The translations under genes were made by a program, and so were the position numbers. Positions 12,330-24,290 of a DNA stretch of 64,000 bases are shown here, piece by piece (position 1 is the first letter of the stretch; the number at the start of each line of letters is the position of its first letter). The DNA lies in contig NC_057866.1 in NCBI RefSeq assembly GCF_019393635.1, positions 121,209,897 through 121,273,896 of the forward strand, written 5' to 3'. The notes under the pieces were generated by a model. It was given only the letters and a program-made list of their open reading frames with translations. It searched no databases and was not told the origin of the DNA. The DNA comes from Dromiciops gliroides (Eukaryota > Chordata > Mammalia > Microbiotheria > Microbiotheriidae).

Positions 12330-13105
12330 TCGATTTCTTACTCTTATTTCACAGGTCTAGGCAGTTGCCAAGTCTTATCAATTTTATCGGCCATGTATCT
12401 CCCATTGGTCCTATATTTTTCCACTCATTTGGCTACCACTCCAATTCAGAACCTCATCTAAGGATCTCTTTTGAGCTACTGCAATAACTTCTAAATTTGT
12501 CTCTCTGTATCCAGTCTCTTTCCTTTATCCAGTTCTTCCTCTACACAAATGCCTCAGTGATCTTAACCAAGCACAAATCTGACTTTTCACTTCCCTGCTC
12601 AATAAACTCTGGTTGTTCCCTTATTACCCCTATGATCAACTATAATCTCCTCTGTTCAGCAACTATAGCCCTTCACTGTCTAGCTCCAACCTACTGTTAA
12701 GGGCTAAAATTCTAGCTAAACTGTCTAAAATATCTAATGAGTGGTCGCCAATAAATTATAAGCTTTAGCAAGAGTTAGACTTTTAAGCATTTATTAAGGA
12801 GAATAAGAATTTGGTAAAGAGAGAAGAAAGGCCTAGATTCCTCTATCTATTAAAGGGAGGGCACATTTCTAGCTGCCTTCTCCACCAGCATCTCCAGGAA
12901 AAGAGAGTGAGACCGAGCGCCAGTCTCTTCCTTCCTCCTCCCACTAGCCTGTCACTTCCTGACACCAAAGAAAAGACTCCTGGTCTTGCCCTCAAAGACC
13001 TTCGCTTCATGGGCGGAACTCTTCTACAGTAAGTCTCCAGCAGGTGGCGTCATTCCAATCGTTACACTACCTTTCCAAACTTATTGCATCATTTTATGTA
13101 CTTTA
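12330..13105 (+). mobile_element. L2-type fragment split by a solo LTR
   Basis: The left part, 12330-12694, resembles an L2 body ('tcactgtctagctccaac'). The right part resumes at 13067 ('ctacctttccaaacttattg'). The two halves are separated by the LTR at 12695-13066. Confidence 0.6.
12695..13066 (-). mobile_element. solo LTR of an endogenous retrovirus, antisense
   Basis: A 372-bp element that, read on the minus strand, begins TGTAAC and ends TTAACA. It is flanked by a perfect 4-bp target duplication, ctac (12691-12694 and 13067-13070). The minus strand carries AATAAA at 12795-12790 in the position expected for an LTR polyadenylation signal. A 4-bp duplication fits a gammaretrovirus-like (class I) element. 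No internal viral coding sequence adjoins it. Confidence 0.85.
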
Positions 13106-13335
13106 CACATTATGTAAGCAGCTATATGGTGGAGTGGATAGAGTGCTAGGCATAGAGTTAGGAAGATTCACCTTTGTGAATTCAAACCTTGCCTCACTAG
13201 CTGTGTGTCCCTGGGCAAGTCACTTAACCCTGTTTGCCTCAGTTTCCTCATCTGTAAGAGGAGCTAGAGAAGGAAATGGCAAACCACTCCAGTATCTTTG
13301 CCAAGAAAACCATCAAATGTCATCAATTCAAACTC
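13106..13335 (+). mobile_element. RTE/BovB-tailed marsupial SINE
   Basis: A SINE head (gcagctatatggtggagtgg), the core 'ctgtgtgtccctgggcaagt', then the tail 'gagaaggaaatggcaaacca' and 'ctttgccaagaaaacc'. The tail is typical of marsupial SINEs mobilised by RTE/BovB LINEs. Confidence 0.8.
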
Positions 13336-13359
13336 CCCCTCCCCTTTTTTTCTAACAGA

Positions 13360-13640
13360 GAAAGAATCTGATGTTAGAGAAGCAAAATGACTTGTTTGAT
13401 GTCACAAAGGTAATGAGCAACAGAAGTAGGATTTGAACCCAAATCCTCTATATCCATTCCAACATTCTTTTAACTATATTCCACTACTCTAAAGCCCTTT
13501 TATAAACAGTTTTCTTCACAACAGCCCTGAGATAAGCAGAATTCATATCATTACTTTAAATAATAAAAATGAGTCTCAGGAGGATACATTGTCCAGTAGT
13601 GACACAGAGACAGAATTTGAACTTTGGCCTCTAAGACAAC
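13360..13640 (-). mobile_element. two MIR relics
   Basis: 13360-13460 ends with the 'aggatttgaacccaaatcct' motif. 13500-13640 has 'aacagccctgagataagcag' and 'gacacagagacagaatttga'. Both are minus-oriented MIR fragments. Confidence 0.6.
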
Positions 13641-14061
13641 AAATCTGACACCATTTTTACCTCACCAAGTGTATTACCAGGGTGAAAACTAGAAACCTTG
13701 TCATATAGGCATTGGATCAGTGATCTTTTAGCCTGTTAAAGAGAAGCCTTGGATGAACATAATAGTCATCTTGAAATCTTTGAAGGGTCACCCTGTGGTG
13801 GAAGGATTAGACTCCATTTATGTGGTCCTGGAAGGCAACCAGAAGCAATGAGCAGAGGCTGAAGAAAGATCAATTTCAGCCCTATACAAACAAGACCTTC
13901 TGAACCATTAGCATCCTCCAAAAGTGAACTAGGCTGCCTCAGGAGATAGTGAGGACCTCTTCACTCCAGTGAAGGGCCTTTGCAGAAGGTATTCAGCCTT
14001 ACCTACTTTGGGCTAGATGATTTCTGAGAATTTTCCAATTCTGAGATTCTGTGAGAGTTAC

Positions 14062-15187
14062 TGTCAGCTAAATGAACCAATATCTCCTAGCCAGGGCTTT
14101 CCCTCCCCTGAGTTCATAATGGCCTGTCTAAATTTGTATATGATGGCTTTATGGAAGCATAGATTTCAATCTGAAGGCCATTCCAATTTAACAAAAGAAA
14201 CCAAGCCTATTTAGGATGCTATCCTAACCTTTTGGGGTTAATATCAGACAGAAAAACCACCATCTCCCATAAGCTATCCTTTGGTGCCTTTGTAAAAGAA
14301 TTAACATGTTTCTTGCCTTGTAGCCCATTTGTATCTTTATAGTCTTTTTAACTCCATAATGTATCTAGTGTTTACCTTAGCTATTGGGAGAAAGATGATG
14401 TTGAGGCTGACTTCCTTGCCTTCTGATGCACTGATGCCAAACTGGGAAGTATCTAAGAATTCTATAACTGGAATGGTCCCTAAATGATAGGAACTTTGAG
14501 TTTTATTAATAAATCCATGACTCCAGATACTCCTAGCCTATGTGAGGGTTACTTAAGGGCCAAATTTAGTATGGGGAGAGTTAATTGGGCAGTTTGCCAT
14601 AATATTGGGGTAAGAAAGGAGATTAACAGCCTCTTTTCCACAAACAAATCAGGTTTTATTAATGGGAAGAAATCTACTTCACAGGTGAAGTTAATAGAGC
14701 CAGGGACAATGAGAAAGGAGATAGAGAAAGGGAAAGATATCACCCACTTTGCAGATGATTAAAATCTAAATCTCTAGGGCAAAAAGGCCCCAGGCATCCT
14801 GAACAAGCCCAGCTCAAACAAAAACTGACTCAAACTTTAAACTTGCCTCCAGTCAGCTAGCCCAAAGAGCTAGCTTCACTTCAACAATACAAACTCACCA
14901 TCACCTGGAATCTACAGTTCCAAAGAGAATCAGCTGTGCAGTATCCTCCCACTCGGTCCAAAGGTCTGCCACACCAGCATCTCTCCCTCTCTCGCGCACA
15001 CGTGAAAAAGCACCCCTCGCTCCTCCCTCCTCCCAGAAGTCTCCTACAAAACAGGAAACAGGGCCGTACACACAGAGCTCCAAGCTAATTGGCCATCAAC
15101 TTTGTTCAACAGGACCCACGAGCAAACATCACTTCCTGATGCTGAAGCCGCATGGCTTTTCAATATTACATCTTTTCAGTCTGACCA
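14062..15187 (-). mobile_element. probable long LTR-like element, antisense (ends approximate)
   Basis: The interval starts TGTCAGCT and ends near TCTGACCA on the + strand, which would give imperfect TG..CA termini. Read on the minus strand it has promoter-like elements (CCAAT near 15090), a long T-rich middle and an AATAAA signal near 14659-14654 followed by a T/G-rich stretch. No clear target duplication was found, so both ends are approximate. A composite of two older repeats is possible. Confidence 0.5.
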
Positions 15188-15349
15188 TAATGAAGCAAAG
15201 ATGTGGTCATGGAAACCCCAATCACAATTAATTCCTTAGTTAGGAGGTGTGAAAAGACTAATTACTATGTTCTATTTGATAAAGAAAAACATAACTATTT
15301 GAATGGGGAGTTAGAAAAAAATAAATGTAAACAATTTGAGCATTTGGAT

Positions 15350-16130
15350 TATTTTTTTTATCTTTGTATCCCCTACCACAGTGCTTGGCACATAGTAGGG
15401 AATTTATAATAATTGTTGACTGATTGATTGAAAATGCCAGTCTTAAATGTATTTATTTAGGTACCTAAAAATGACTCATTTCCATAAATTTATTAGAAAT
15501 GTAATTCAACATGCATTTAATAAGTACCTACTATATGCAAGGCATCTTACTAGGCACTAGGGATACAAAAACCAAACATTCTCTTCCCTCAAAGAGTTTA
15601 CATCCTACTGGGGAGGACCAATATAACCTAGAATAATGATGACATTTTATATAGTTGCCACAAAGCTTGCAAAGCAGTTTCATGTGTCCCTCACTACAAT
15701 CCTATGAGACTGGTGATATTGTTATTTCAGTTTTGTTGATGAGGAAGTTGGAGATTAGGTGATTTGTCCAGGGTCACACAGCTAATAAGTATCTAAAGTG
15801 TGATTTGAACCCAGATCCTAACACATAAATCAATAACTACAAAGTTTGCACAAAGTAATTTCAAGAGGGAGAGAATAGAAACTGGGGAGGATCATAAAAA
15901 AACTTTATGTAGAAGATGCTTCAGCCATACATGGAAGAAAGCTGGGATGGTAGAAGGGGAATACATCCCAAACAGGGGGGACCACCTGTACAAAGGTGTG
16001 GAAGTGGGAGATGTAATGATGGGAAAGCAGCTAGCATGCCAGTTTAACGAGAAAGGAGACTTCCTTTAGGCTAGCTAAAATTTTTTCAGCCCAAATTTAG
16101 ACCAGTAAGGGGCTTAGAAGGCATGGATAA
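15350..16130. mobile_element. L2 tail, minus-strand L2 and MIR cluster
   Basis: 15350-15432 is a sense L2 tail (ccacagtgcttggcacatag, then tgattgattg). 15500-15610 and 15840-16130 are minus-oriented L2 3' segments. 15630-15825 is a minus MIR (catcttcc-type end lost; 'ccagggtcacacagctaata' present). Confidence 0.6.
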
Positions 16131-16734
16131 GGAGCAATCTTTATTTCCAGCTATAAACTGACAGTGTTTCAGATAGCAAATGGCAGCACTAATAACTTAG
16201 ATACTTCTGCATTTGTGCTGGTTCAAGCCATCACAATCCATTGACTTCAAATCTGTTTTCTTCTTACTTTTTGAACTGCTAAGAAGTCCCAAGAGTCTCA
16301 AAGGAAGTTTTGAGAGCTTCTGCGTATTTACTGTTGCTAAGGAAACAACAGTTTTAATATCTCTGTGTTTGGGCTTTCAGACACTGTTTGAAATCATTCA
16401 TTTGTAAAGGAAAACCTTTAGTAAATAGGTTGTTTAGGTGTGTATAAATTGATGCTAGCTTTCTGAGGAGTTATTCTCTTACAACCTGTTTTCTGGGTCT
16501 CTCTTCTTTCTTAGTGTTCACATGAGAGTTTAGTACCCTATCTTAAATTGAGTTGGTATTCTTTTGCTCAAAACAACCATAATTATCTCAGCACCTCAAA
16601 CATTAGGCCCAATGGTTCTTAGTTAAGCAAAACACAAATGAACCTGGAGGTAAAGACCAAGACCAATGGCTCTAAAAGCACTTGAAGACTATTAAAATCT
16701 CCAATAATTGCTAGCCATATAAAGACTTCTGTCT

Positions 16735-17035
16735 CGGCATTGAAATGTTCCTTTCCTCCCTATTGCCCCTACCACTACTTCAATACAAGCCTTCATTTGC
16801 ACTCACCTGGACTGCTGTCATACCTTCCTAGTAGGCCTCCCTACTGCTCTCTTTTCCAATCAAGTCCTCAACCTGCTGGCAGATTAGCCTTCCTTATAAC
16901 CATCATTGATCACATCACTACGCTACTGAACAATAGTCAAAATCATTTGCCTGGCATTCAAGACTCTTTGCCATGTGCTGCCATCTTACCTTTTCAGCTC
17001 TACCTCATATGACTTTCCTCCTTGTTTGCTACACT
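16735..17035 (+). mobile_element. L2-type LINE fragment
   Basis: The body includes 'tcacatcactacgctactga', 'gcctggcattcaagactctt' and 'acctcatatgactttcctcc', which resembles the L2 3' half in sense orientation. Confidence 0.55.
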
Positions 17036-17099
17036 CTAATCAAACACAGATATTAGTATTTTGTGTGTACTATGCTTATGTGCATTATTATTCCTTAGT

Positions 17100-17740
17100 G
17101 ATGGGCAGCAGTGTGATGTAATGGAGGGAGGGCTGACCAGAGTCAGGAAGACCTGATTGTGAGCCTGTGATGTTTAAAATCTATATTGTGTGATCGCCTT
17201 AAATTAAAAGGCTTCAGTACCAATCTTTGGGCATTAAACATTTATTAAAGCATACAGATATTCACAAGGGGTTCAGAAAGTTAAGAAAAAGAAGTCCTAC
17301 CTAGCCTAGAGTTCCAGCCTGGTTGGGTTCTTCCTCAAGTCCTCCTCCACGAGCCTGCTTTAATCAGGAACGCCCCAGCAAGCTGATTGTGGAAGCTTTT
17401 TATAGGTCTGGAACAGAGGCAGTCCTTACACACTGTTTCAAGGTGATTGGTTGCTGTCCTCCAAATCCATTGGCTTTGAAGGTGTTCTCAAGTTGAGTTC
17501 ACAGTCTAGTTTCTGAGAACAATACCTTCTTAAGGGCTAGCCAGGTGTGATTACAATCCAGTTAACTTGAAGTAGGCTTAATCAGCAGTCAATGACTCTC
17601 ACTTGATTCAATCAGTCTAGATAATCTCCAGGTGGGTCTTTGAGAATCTGCTAAATCCCATTATTTCATCACAAGTCCTTCCTCTGACACATATTAGCTA
17701 TGTGATCATAAGCAAGTCTGTTAACCTCTCAGAGTCCCAA
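17100..17740 (+). mobile_element. MIR-like SINE split by a solo LTR
   Basis: The left piece (gggcagcagtgtgatgtaat to gaagacctgattgtgagcc) and the right piece from 17674 (agtccttcctctgacacata) are two halves of one tRNA/MIR-like SINE, separated by the LTR at 17166-17673. Confidence 0.75.
17166..17673 (-). mobile_element. solo LTR of an endogenous retrovirus, antisense
   Basis: A 508-bp element with perfect 7-bp terminal inverted repeats, TGTGATG (17166-17172) and CATCACA (17667-17673). On the minus strand it carries two CCAAT motifs near 17445-17475, a TATA box (CTATAAAAAG, about 17406-17397) and an AATAAA signal at 17246-17241, in correct LTR order. The target duplication is not clear (gagcc / agtcc). 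It sits inside a MIR-like SINE, which proves insertion. Confidence 0.88.
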
Positions 17741-17749
17741 GCGAATCTC

Positions 17750-18145
17750 TAAGATTTGGAGTTAGAAGACATGGGTTTGAATCCTAATTCTGCCTCTTAC
17801 TACCTGTGTGACCATAAGTCAGTTATTTAGCTTTTTAGAGCCTCAGCTTTCTCATGTGTAAATTAGGGGGTTAGATTATACCTCTTCAGTGCCTTCTAGC
17901 TCTAAGTCAATCATGCTTGGATGCTGTTACAGAAAAGTCACTCATTTCTATCCATGGAAGGAATTTCAACAGTTGATACTCCCTGATGTCAATAAAATGA
18001 CAGGACTGGACCAAAGATTTTATGTGACACACCTCTTCTCCTAGACTGTAAGCTCCATGAGGGTAGGGACTGTGTTTTATTTACCCTTCCTATTTCTTCC
18101 AAGGTATTGCACAATGCTTTTCACACAACAGATATTAAGTGTTGA
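17750..18145 (+). mobile_element. MIR and L2 3' fragments
   Basis: 17755-17915 is a sense MIR (ttggagttagaagacatggg, 'tgtgtgaccataagtcag'). 18035-18140 is a sense L2 tail (ctagactgtaagctccatga, 'gggtagggactgtgttttat'). Confidence 0.7.
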
Positions 18146-18262
18146 GTTAGGTTCTATGTTCAGGAGTGACAAAGAGGTCCATTGTTCATTCTCCTATCCT
18201 CATACTAACCACAGCCTCTAAAAGTCTGTTTTGTCTGTTCCATCCCCCTAAGGTTTGAACTT

Positions 18263-18296
<34 letters not shown>

Positions 18297-20600
18297 GAAC
18301 AATCTGAATTTATAGCTTACTACCTTACACAGCAAATCCAGAATTAGTGTTTAAGCTACCAGCAATTTATTATTTGTGTTGCTATAATACACTGAACCCT
18401 ACTGTATCTCTCACTTTTGCATACTGTCAAGGGAGAGAACTCAGGCCATTGTGATCAAATTAATTTTACTTAGCATGCAATTCTGGATGAAGATTTCCAC
18501 CAGAACTATCACCACCCAGGCAAATGCATCAGATGATTCAGCAACAAGGACTCATTTAACAAGATGGAATCAGAAATTGAAATATTAGAAACTGGAACAA
18601 AATAGTGGCAGCAAACAGGAAGTGAAGTCAGGGACACGGGTCAAGAATGTGGGACATTGGAAACAGGACGAATATGGGAGCCATCAGGAAACACCATTAT
18701 AGACTAGAACAATGTAAGGCTGGTAGACAAACTACCAGCAAAGGGGAAAGGGGGGGGGTTAGTAACTGTAAGTCTCTATTTTTGCATGTGAAATAGCCTC
18801 TTTCTGAGAGCTGGAGGGCATGAGGAGGGGAGGGGGGAAGGGAGTGATGGGAAGACATGTCTCTATTTGGCTTTGCTGTTCAGTTTTATTTCACTTAAAT
18901 CTTCTCTTACTAAGTAAGGGACTTGAAAAGTTGAGTGAATTTTTATAAATCAATCAAACACAAGCATTTATTTAGCCTCTTTGTGTGGTAGGCACAGGGG
19001 ATTCAAATACAATAAATGAATTCCTATTCACAGGATTCCTCTCCCCTCCTTTATACTCCTTAGAATCGTTATCAAATAATACTGTCTGTCACTAGTCTTC
19101 CATTGGATACCTGCCTATCATGTAACCATGTTCCTGAAAAAGGTTCTTCTCTCATTCTGCATTTCAGACAGAAACATCCAGGGAAGGAGACCTCAACTCA
19201 ATTCCCTCTCATCTTATCACCTATGACTTGGCTTCATCCAAACCAAGAGACCTAAATCTTCTATCTAAGGCTTTTCTCTGTATTACAGGCCCAACTTAAG
19301 TAAATCCAGCCTCTGAATAGCTTTCACACCAGCTTTATCGGCAAACTGGGCCATGAAGTTTATACTGCATGCAGTGCCATAGTACTTGGAATTACACCCC
19401 AAATCTAGCAGACCACCAGGATTTGTATATATCCCTCCATAACATGACATTACATGTAGATAGCCCTTCAGCCTGATGGGCAGTCCGAAGGTGCATGGCC
19501 TGTAAGACATTACAGAGAAGTAGAATTAATTTGTTTTGCATTATTCAGACTTTATTCCTCAAATACTCAAAAAGATATATCGGTTCATAAATGTATTTTC
19601 TTTATTGACACAGAGTATAGCCCATCCACAGCTGCCCATCCTGTCATTTTTGGCCATGTGCTTCTATAAATTAATCCTAAACAGGTCAACCCAGCACCCT
19701 GTGACCCTTGCATACTTCCTCTTCACATCATGGGGATATTAGACATGAGCTGTCTGCTAGTTAATTACCTCTTACCCTGACTACCCAATCAGCTCACCAT
19801 TTTTACTCATGTATTTCTGTTATGACATACATTAGTCTGCTTCTTCAAAATCCCTTACTTGGAATGTGTTGCAGCTTTCTTAGATCCACCATGCACCTAT
19901 CCACACTACCTTTGGGTGAGTCTCAATCTCAATTCTTCAGAGACAACAGTGTTCCATGACTCACAGCCAACATTGTGCTAGAGCCAACTAGAGCATTAGC
20001 CGATGGCTAAATTTTCAGGATGGGCATTTACACCTCAGACAAATTGGGGGTGGATCTTATTGTTTTGATTGTCTAAACTCAAGAAAGTGATGAAAAAATG
20101 TTAATAATGGAAAATAAATTTTAAAATGTGTCACGCATGCATTTTTATTTATTTATTCATTTATCCATTTGTTTGTTTGGAGAGCCAGCTAAACATTTAC
20201 CAGCATACCTACCCCTTGTCCACAGCCAGACAGCAAGTCTTTTAATCCACCCAACAGAAAACACAAAAACAACAAAAAGGACTCATAGTAGACCATAAAC
20301 TATTGATACGAGTGAGTCACCATCTTTCCCTGGGGTCTGTCCAATTCTCCAGATTCTCCCTGTAGCTTGGACTCCCCTTAGAAGGGTAACAAACTTATGG
20401 TTATTCCACAGGCCACCACCCATTGTTCTGGTGAGTTATTATTTCAACCCGAGATCCGTATCTCATAGAGGAAAACAAACTTGCAGTTGCTACAAAGATA
20501 ATCAGACCTGCACTAACCAAATAATGTATGGTCATCATTCCCTTCCCCATATCTTGGCTTCAGTTTTCCTATAGCCATGTATGTTTGTTAGGATGAGGAC
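18140..20600. other. mostly unassigned intronic sequence
   Basis: Contains a (TC)n microsatellite at 18269-18296, a G9 run near 18755 and a TTTA-rich stretch near 20145-20170. No repeat family or exon is recognised in the rest. Confidence 0.45.
18269..18296. repeat. (TC)n microsatellite
   Basis: About 13-14 uninterrupted tc units. Confidence 0.95.
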
Positions 20601-20611
20601 AGAGAGAGGGC

Positions 20612-20612
<1 letters not shown>

Positions 20613-20680
<68 letters not shown>

Positions 20681-20720
20681 CAGAGAGACAGAGAGACAGA
20701 GAGACAGAGAGAGACAGAGA
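20613..20720. repeat. compound microsatellite (TG)n(AG)n(ACAGAGAG)n
   Basis: About 16 tg units pass directly into about 13 ag units, followed by a run of acagagag octamers to about 20720. The long open frames here on both strands are an artefact of the repeat. Confidence 0.95.
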
Positions 20721-20750
20721 TTGATTTTCCAAGAGGTCAGTGCTGCTCAC

Positions 20751-20962
20751 AAATCCCCTTTTTTCTCTAGAACTTTGAATTTAGCATTGATCAACAAAGG
20801 AAGCCTGAGAATATACTACTTCCTAGGAATCCCCTTTTTAACTCCAGAGGGTTGGATTTCAGAAACCTAGAACTGATGATCTAGAAGGGTAGCCTGAGAT
20901 TAGTCCTACCCAGAAACTCCCCTTTTTTCCCTAAAAGACTGGAATTTAGAAACTCTTAGTTC
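20751..20962 (+). repeat. three imperfect copies of an 80-90 bp unit
   Basis: The motif 'cccctttttt..(c)t..aga.ttggaatttagaaac' recurs at about 20755, 20831 and 20920. The copies are diverged. The family is unknown. Confidence 0.5.
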
Positions 20963-21222
20963 TTGTTTCACTTATCCTGGGACTATATGCAACTTCCGTC
21001 TGTCTCTCTTACTGCATTTCCAGGGTTGGGTCCAGGTCATCAGTGTCTAATAATTCAGGGTTCAGCAACTACCCTATCAGTCCACATGGATAAGAATACA
21101 CAAAAATCCCATAGGCCTCTGCCCCAAATCAGCCATTATTGGATCGGTGGGACAGGTGGAGAGGTGGAGAAAGCTCCTCACCTCACTGAGATCTAATTCT
21201 AGCCCTGCTACTCTCTCAGACT

Positions 21223-21237
21223 GGGGGGGGGGGGGGG
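21223..21237. repeat. G15 homopolymer
   Basis: Fifteen consecutive g followed by cgc. It is prone to sequencing error and to length polymorphism. Confidence 0.95.
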
Positions 21238-22207
21238 CGCACAAGTAAAGAGAGACCAACTCTATAACTAACCCCTATTTTATAGTTCCATCCTCCTATA
21301 TCAAACTAATCCAGTAAATGAATGTATTCCTAGCAGATCCACACCAGTTACAAATGGGTCAAATGGGCATTTCTATAACCTTTATGGATAGATGAAATCA
21401 GATTTACCACCCTATAATTTATCAAGTTGATTAACAAATTCCCCTGATTAACTTCCAATGTTTAAATATTTATATTGCATTTTAAATATACTCATTCATC
21501 ATTTTAATGAGTTTCTATCATATCTGGTTTGCATCATAGATATTTGGTGTTTGTTGAATGTATGTTCACCGTATACTTACATTAACAATAGGATTATAAG
21601 AGAAAGTGCTGTCCACAAACACTTAAACCTAAAAAGGAAGATTGATGGATGAGCCCTCCTGAGTTGAAGACCTAAGAGCAATCCTTTTTTAAAAAAAATC
21701 TTAATTTAACTATTTCCTTTTTGAATGATTAGGATATGAAGTATACCAGAAATTCATAGTTCATAAAATTTTCATTCATATCTTAAGATATATTAAAACT
21801 GGATCTAAACAGAAATTGACCTCCTCTGTCCCTTCCTCCTATAACAAAGAAGCCAGAAATTCAGTAATAATGTCTTGATTCTGAAATAGAAATTTAAAAA
21901 ATCTGGTCATTCTTTTTAATTCATCTTTTTTCTTTTTCCTTCCTTTCCATGAATTAAAGTCAAAAGCAGGAAGGCAAAGGAGAGACAGTTGAAATCTAAC
22001 CCCTGGCTCATGTACCCCCAACCCAGTTATCAGGAATCAAATCACCTCCACCCAAAGGGTCTCCATTAATAGTCAGAATCTTGAGTACAGCCTCCTTACC
22101 AACTGCCACCTGGGAATAATCCTAGTTTTTAGAGTTTTCCCCAATATATGGCTTTTAGGCAACATGGAATTTATCTCTAGATAATAATTTTGTGTTTGTT
22201 ATTTCAG

Positions 22208-22345
22208 ATGGTTACACCACTGATGACATTGAGTTTTACTGGAATGGAGGCGAAAGTGCCGTATCAGGGGTTAACAATATTGAACTGCCTCAGTTTTCAA
22301 TTGTGGATTACAAGATGGTGTCAAAGAAGGTGGAATTCACAACAG
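22208..22345 (+). CDS. GABRB1: GABRB1 exon 6
   Basis: A 138-nt exon between acceptor ttgtttgttatttcag and donor gtaaga. It opens with the last two bases (AT) of a split codon, predicted to be Tyr from the family's EIESY-GYTT context. That residue is beta Tyr157 of loop B of the GABA site; its first base lies outside the window. The exon continues [14 protein letters not shown] and ends [10 protein letters not shown], the start of loop C. It encodes the C-terminal part of the extracellular ligand-binding domain on the principal face of the beta+/alpha- GABA site. Differences from human beta-1 as I remember it are few and conservative (for example SAVSGVNNI). Reading through the donor gives an in-frame stop within about 90 nt, so retention of the next intron would truncate the protein. 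Confidence 0.97.
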
Positions 22346-22630
<285 letters not shown>

Positions 22631-23852
22631 TAGCAAAATGCTAATGCATTCAAAATTTAAACCAACCCATCTATTGTAGCAAGTGTAAGTGCACAACGTT
22701 CTTACTGTAAAGACTTTCCAAATAATTAAAATGGCACAGCTAATCACGAAAGCACACTAGGTAGTACAGTGATTAAATGACAGTCAAGTGCTTTTAAGTT
22801 AAAATAATATTCTGAAATATCACACACAAATTAGCTTTTTGAAGACTTTTAACAGTTGTTTACATACAGATTGTATTTTTTAAATGTGCTGTTTTATTTT
22901 TATTCCTGCTTGCAATAATGGAGCACATTTATTTGACATCATTCTCAAAATAATTTGAGGGGGGAAAACTATTTCCTATTCAAAATTAGCAAGTAACATT
23001 TCAAGGCACCCATTTTGGTAGTTTGAAAAATAATCTTTTGGAATTTTAACCAGAGTAAAATGTACTGGCTCCCAACTCCTTTAAGTGGAGCTCATTATGC
23101 CAGAATAAGACAAGGGCTATTCATCAAATACATTAATGATCTGTGATTAGAAGTGAGTAGAAAATGGTTTCCTTCTTGGGGAACAAAATAGGAAATTAAT
23201 CTTAGTGTAGCCGAGTAGTTACTGGACCACCAGGTAAAAAAAAAAAGCCATATTTCAAAGTTCAAATAATTCCTTGGAAAGTAAGAAAAGAATGTATGAG
23301 GCTGTCAGTGGTGATTTGGCCTATCTTTGGCATACCTGGGTTTTCTTCACTATTTTATATTGGGCCCAACTCACTTATCATACTTAGTAATTCATCCACA
23401 TGTACCAATACAGTATCAATTCTTTGAGTAGGCTAGAATATAAAATTTCCTTTGAAGCTACTAGACAAAAGATTAGACAATCAACACATCCTTTCACATT
23501 TAGACTATGTATCATCTCTGCAGCTTATGTCTGTTGACTTAGCACATCAAGCTTATAAGGTCAAGTGGTGGCAACACCTAACCAACCCTTGAATACTTCC
23601 GGAGTAAGGAAAGTAAGTAAATAATTTAGCATATCATGCATATGTATATACACTTATATTTTAAATGAGTATATGCATGTGTGTAAATTTTACTGCTACA
23701 GACACATTACTGGCTAATATATAGAACAGGAAAGAATAATTAGTAGAGACATGAATTATGATTGATTCTGTCTACATTTTTGTTATCCAGGCTAATTAGT
23801 TTAAGTAGTGCTTCATGCTTAGAGGTTTCAGCATTTGAAAGTGCAAGCTAAG

Positions 23853-24000
23853 GGGCAGCTAGGTGGCGCAGTGGATAGAACACCGGCCCTGAAGTCAGGA
23901 GGACCTGAGTTCAAATTTGACCTCAGACACTTAACACTTACTAGCTTTGTGACCCTAGGCAAGTCACTTAACCCCAATTGCCTCACCAAAAAAAAAAAAA
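23853..24000 (+). mobile_element. marsupial tRNA/MIR-like SINE, young
   Basis: A full-length copy beginning gggcagctaggtggcgcagt and ending in an A-run, flanked by a perfect 14-bp target duplication, aagtgcaagctaag (23839-23852 and 24001-24014). Confidence 0.95.
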
Positions 24001-24248
24001 AAGTGCAAGCTAAGACTGACTTTCTGGCATCAGATGCAAAAGTTATAAAATTTAAATAGCATGTAGTAATTGAAAACCCATTTTTATTTGCTTATGCTGT
24101 CTGTAGCCACAAATAAATTAGAGCTTCATACTTAAACAAATGAAAAATTAGCCTTAGGAATACACTTAAAAACAGAAATATGATACAATTTTTAATAAAA
24201 ATTGTCCTTTCCTATTATGAACATTATCCTTTGTCTGCTCTTTAGTCA

Positions 24249-24249
<1 letters not shown>

Positions 24250-24288
<39 letters not shown>
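24250..24288. repeat. (CA)n microsatellite
   Basis: About 19 uninterrupted ca units. Confidence 0.95.

Positions 24289-24290
<2 letters not shown>

Larger units (their letters stand above)
1..22207 (+). other. GABRB1: GABRB1 intron 5 (3' portion)
   Basis: Intronic sequence upstream of exon 6, ending in the acceptor ttgtttgttatttcag. It is filled mainly with L2, MIR and SINE relics and three antisense LTR-like elements, each listed separately. No coding exon with supporting splice sites was recognised in it. Stretches in which I recognise no repeat family are roughly 1-1250, 5370-6630, 6780-7420, 8050-11480, 18140-20600 and 21260-22207. Confidence 0.85.

Noticed and set aside
20535..20870. 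Long open frames on both strands across the TG/AG repeat
   Set aside because: They are translations of a compound microsatellite (Ser-Leu and Arg-Glu repeats), not genes.
23853..24000. tRNA-like heads of the SINEs as functional tRNA genes
   Set aside because: They lack a complete cloverleaf and are parts of dispersed retroposons with A-tails and target duplications.
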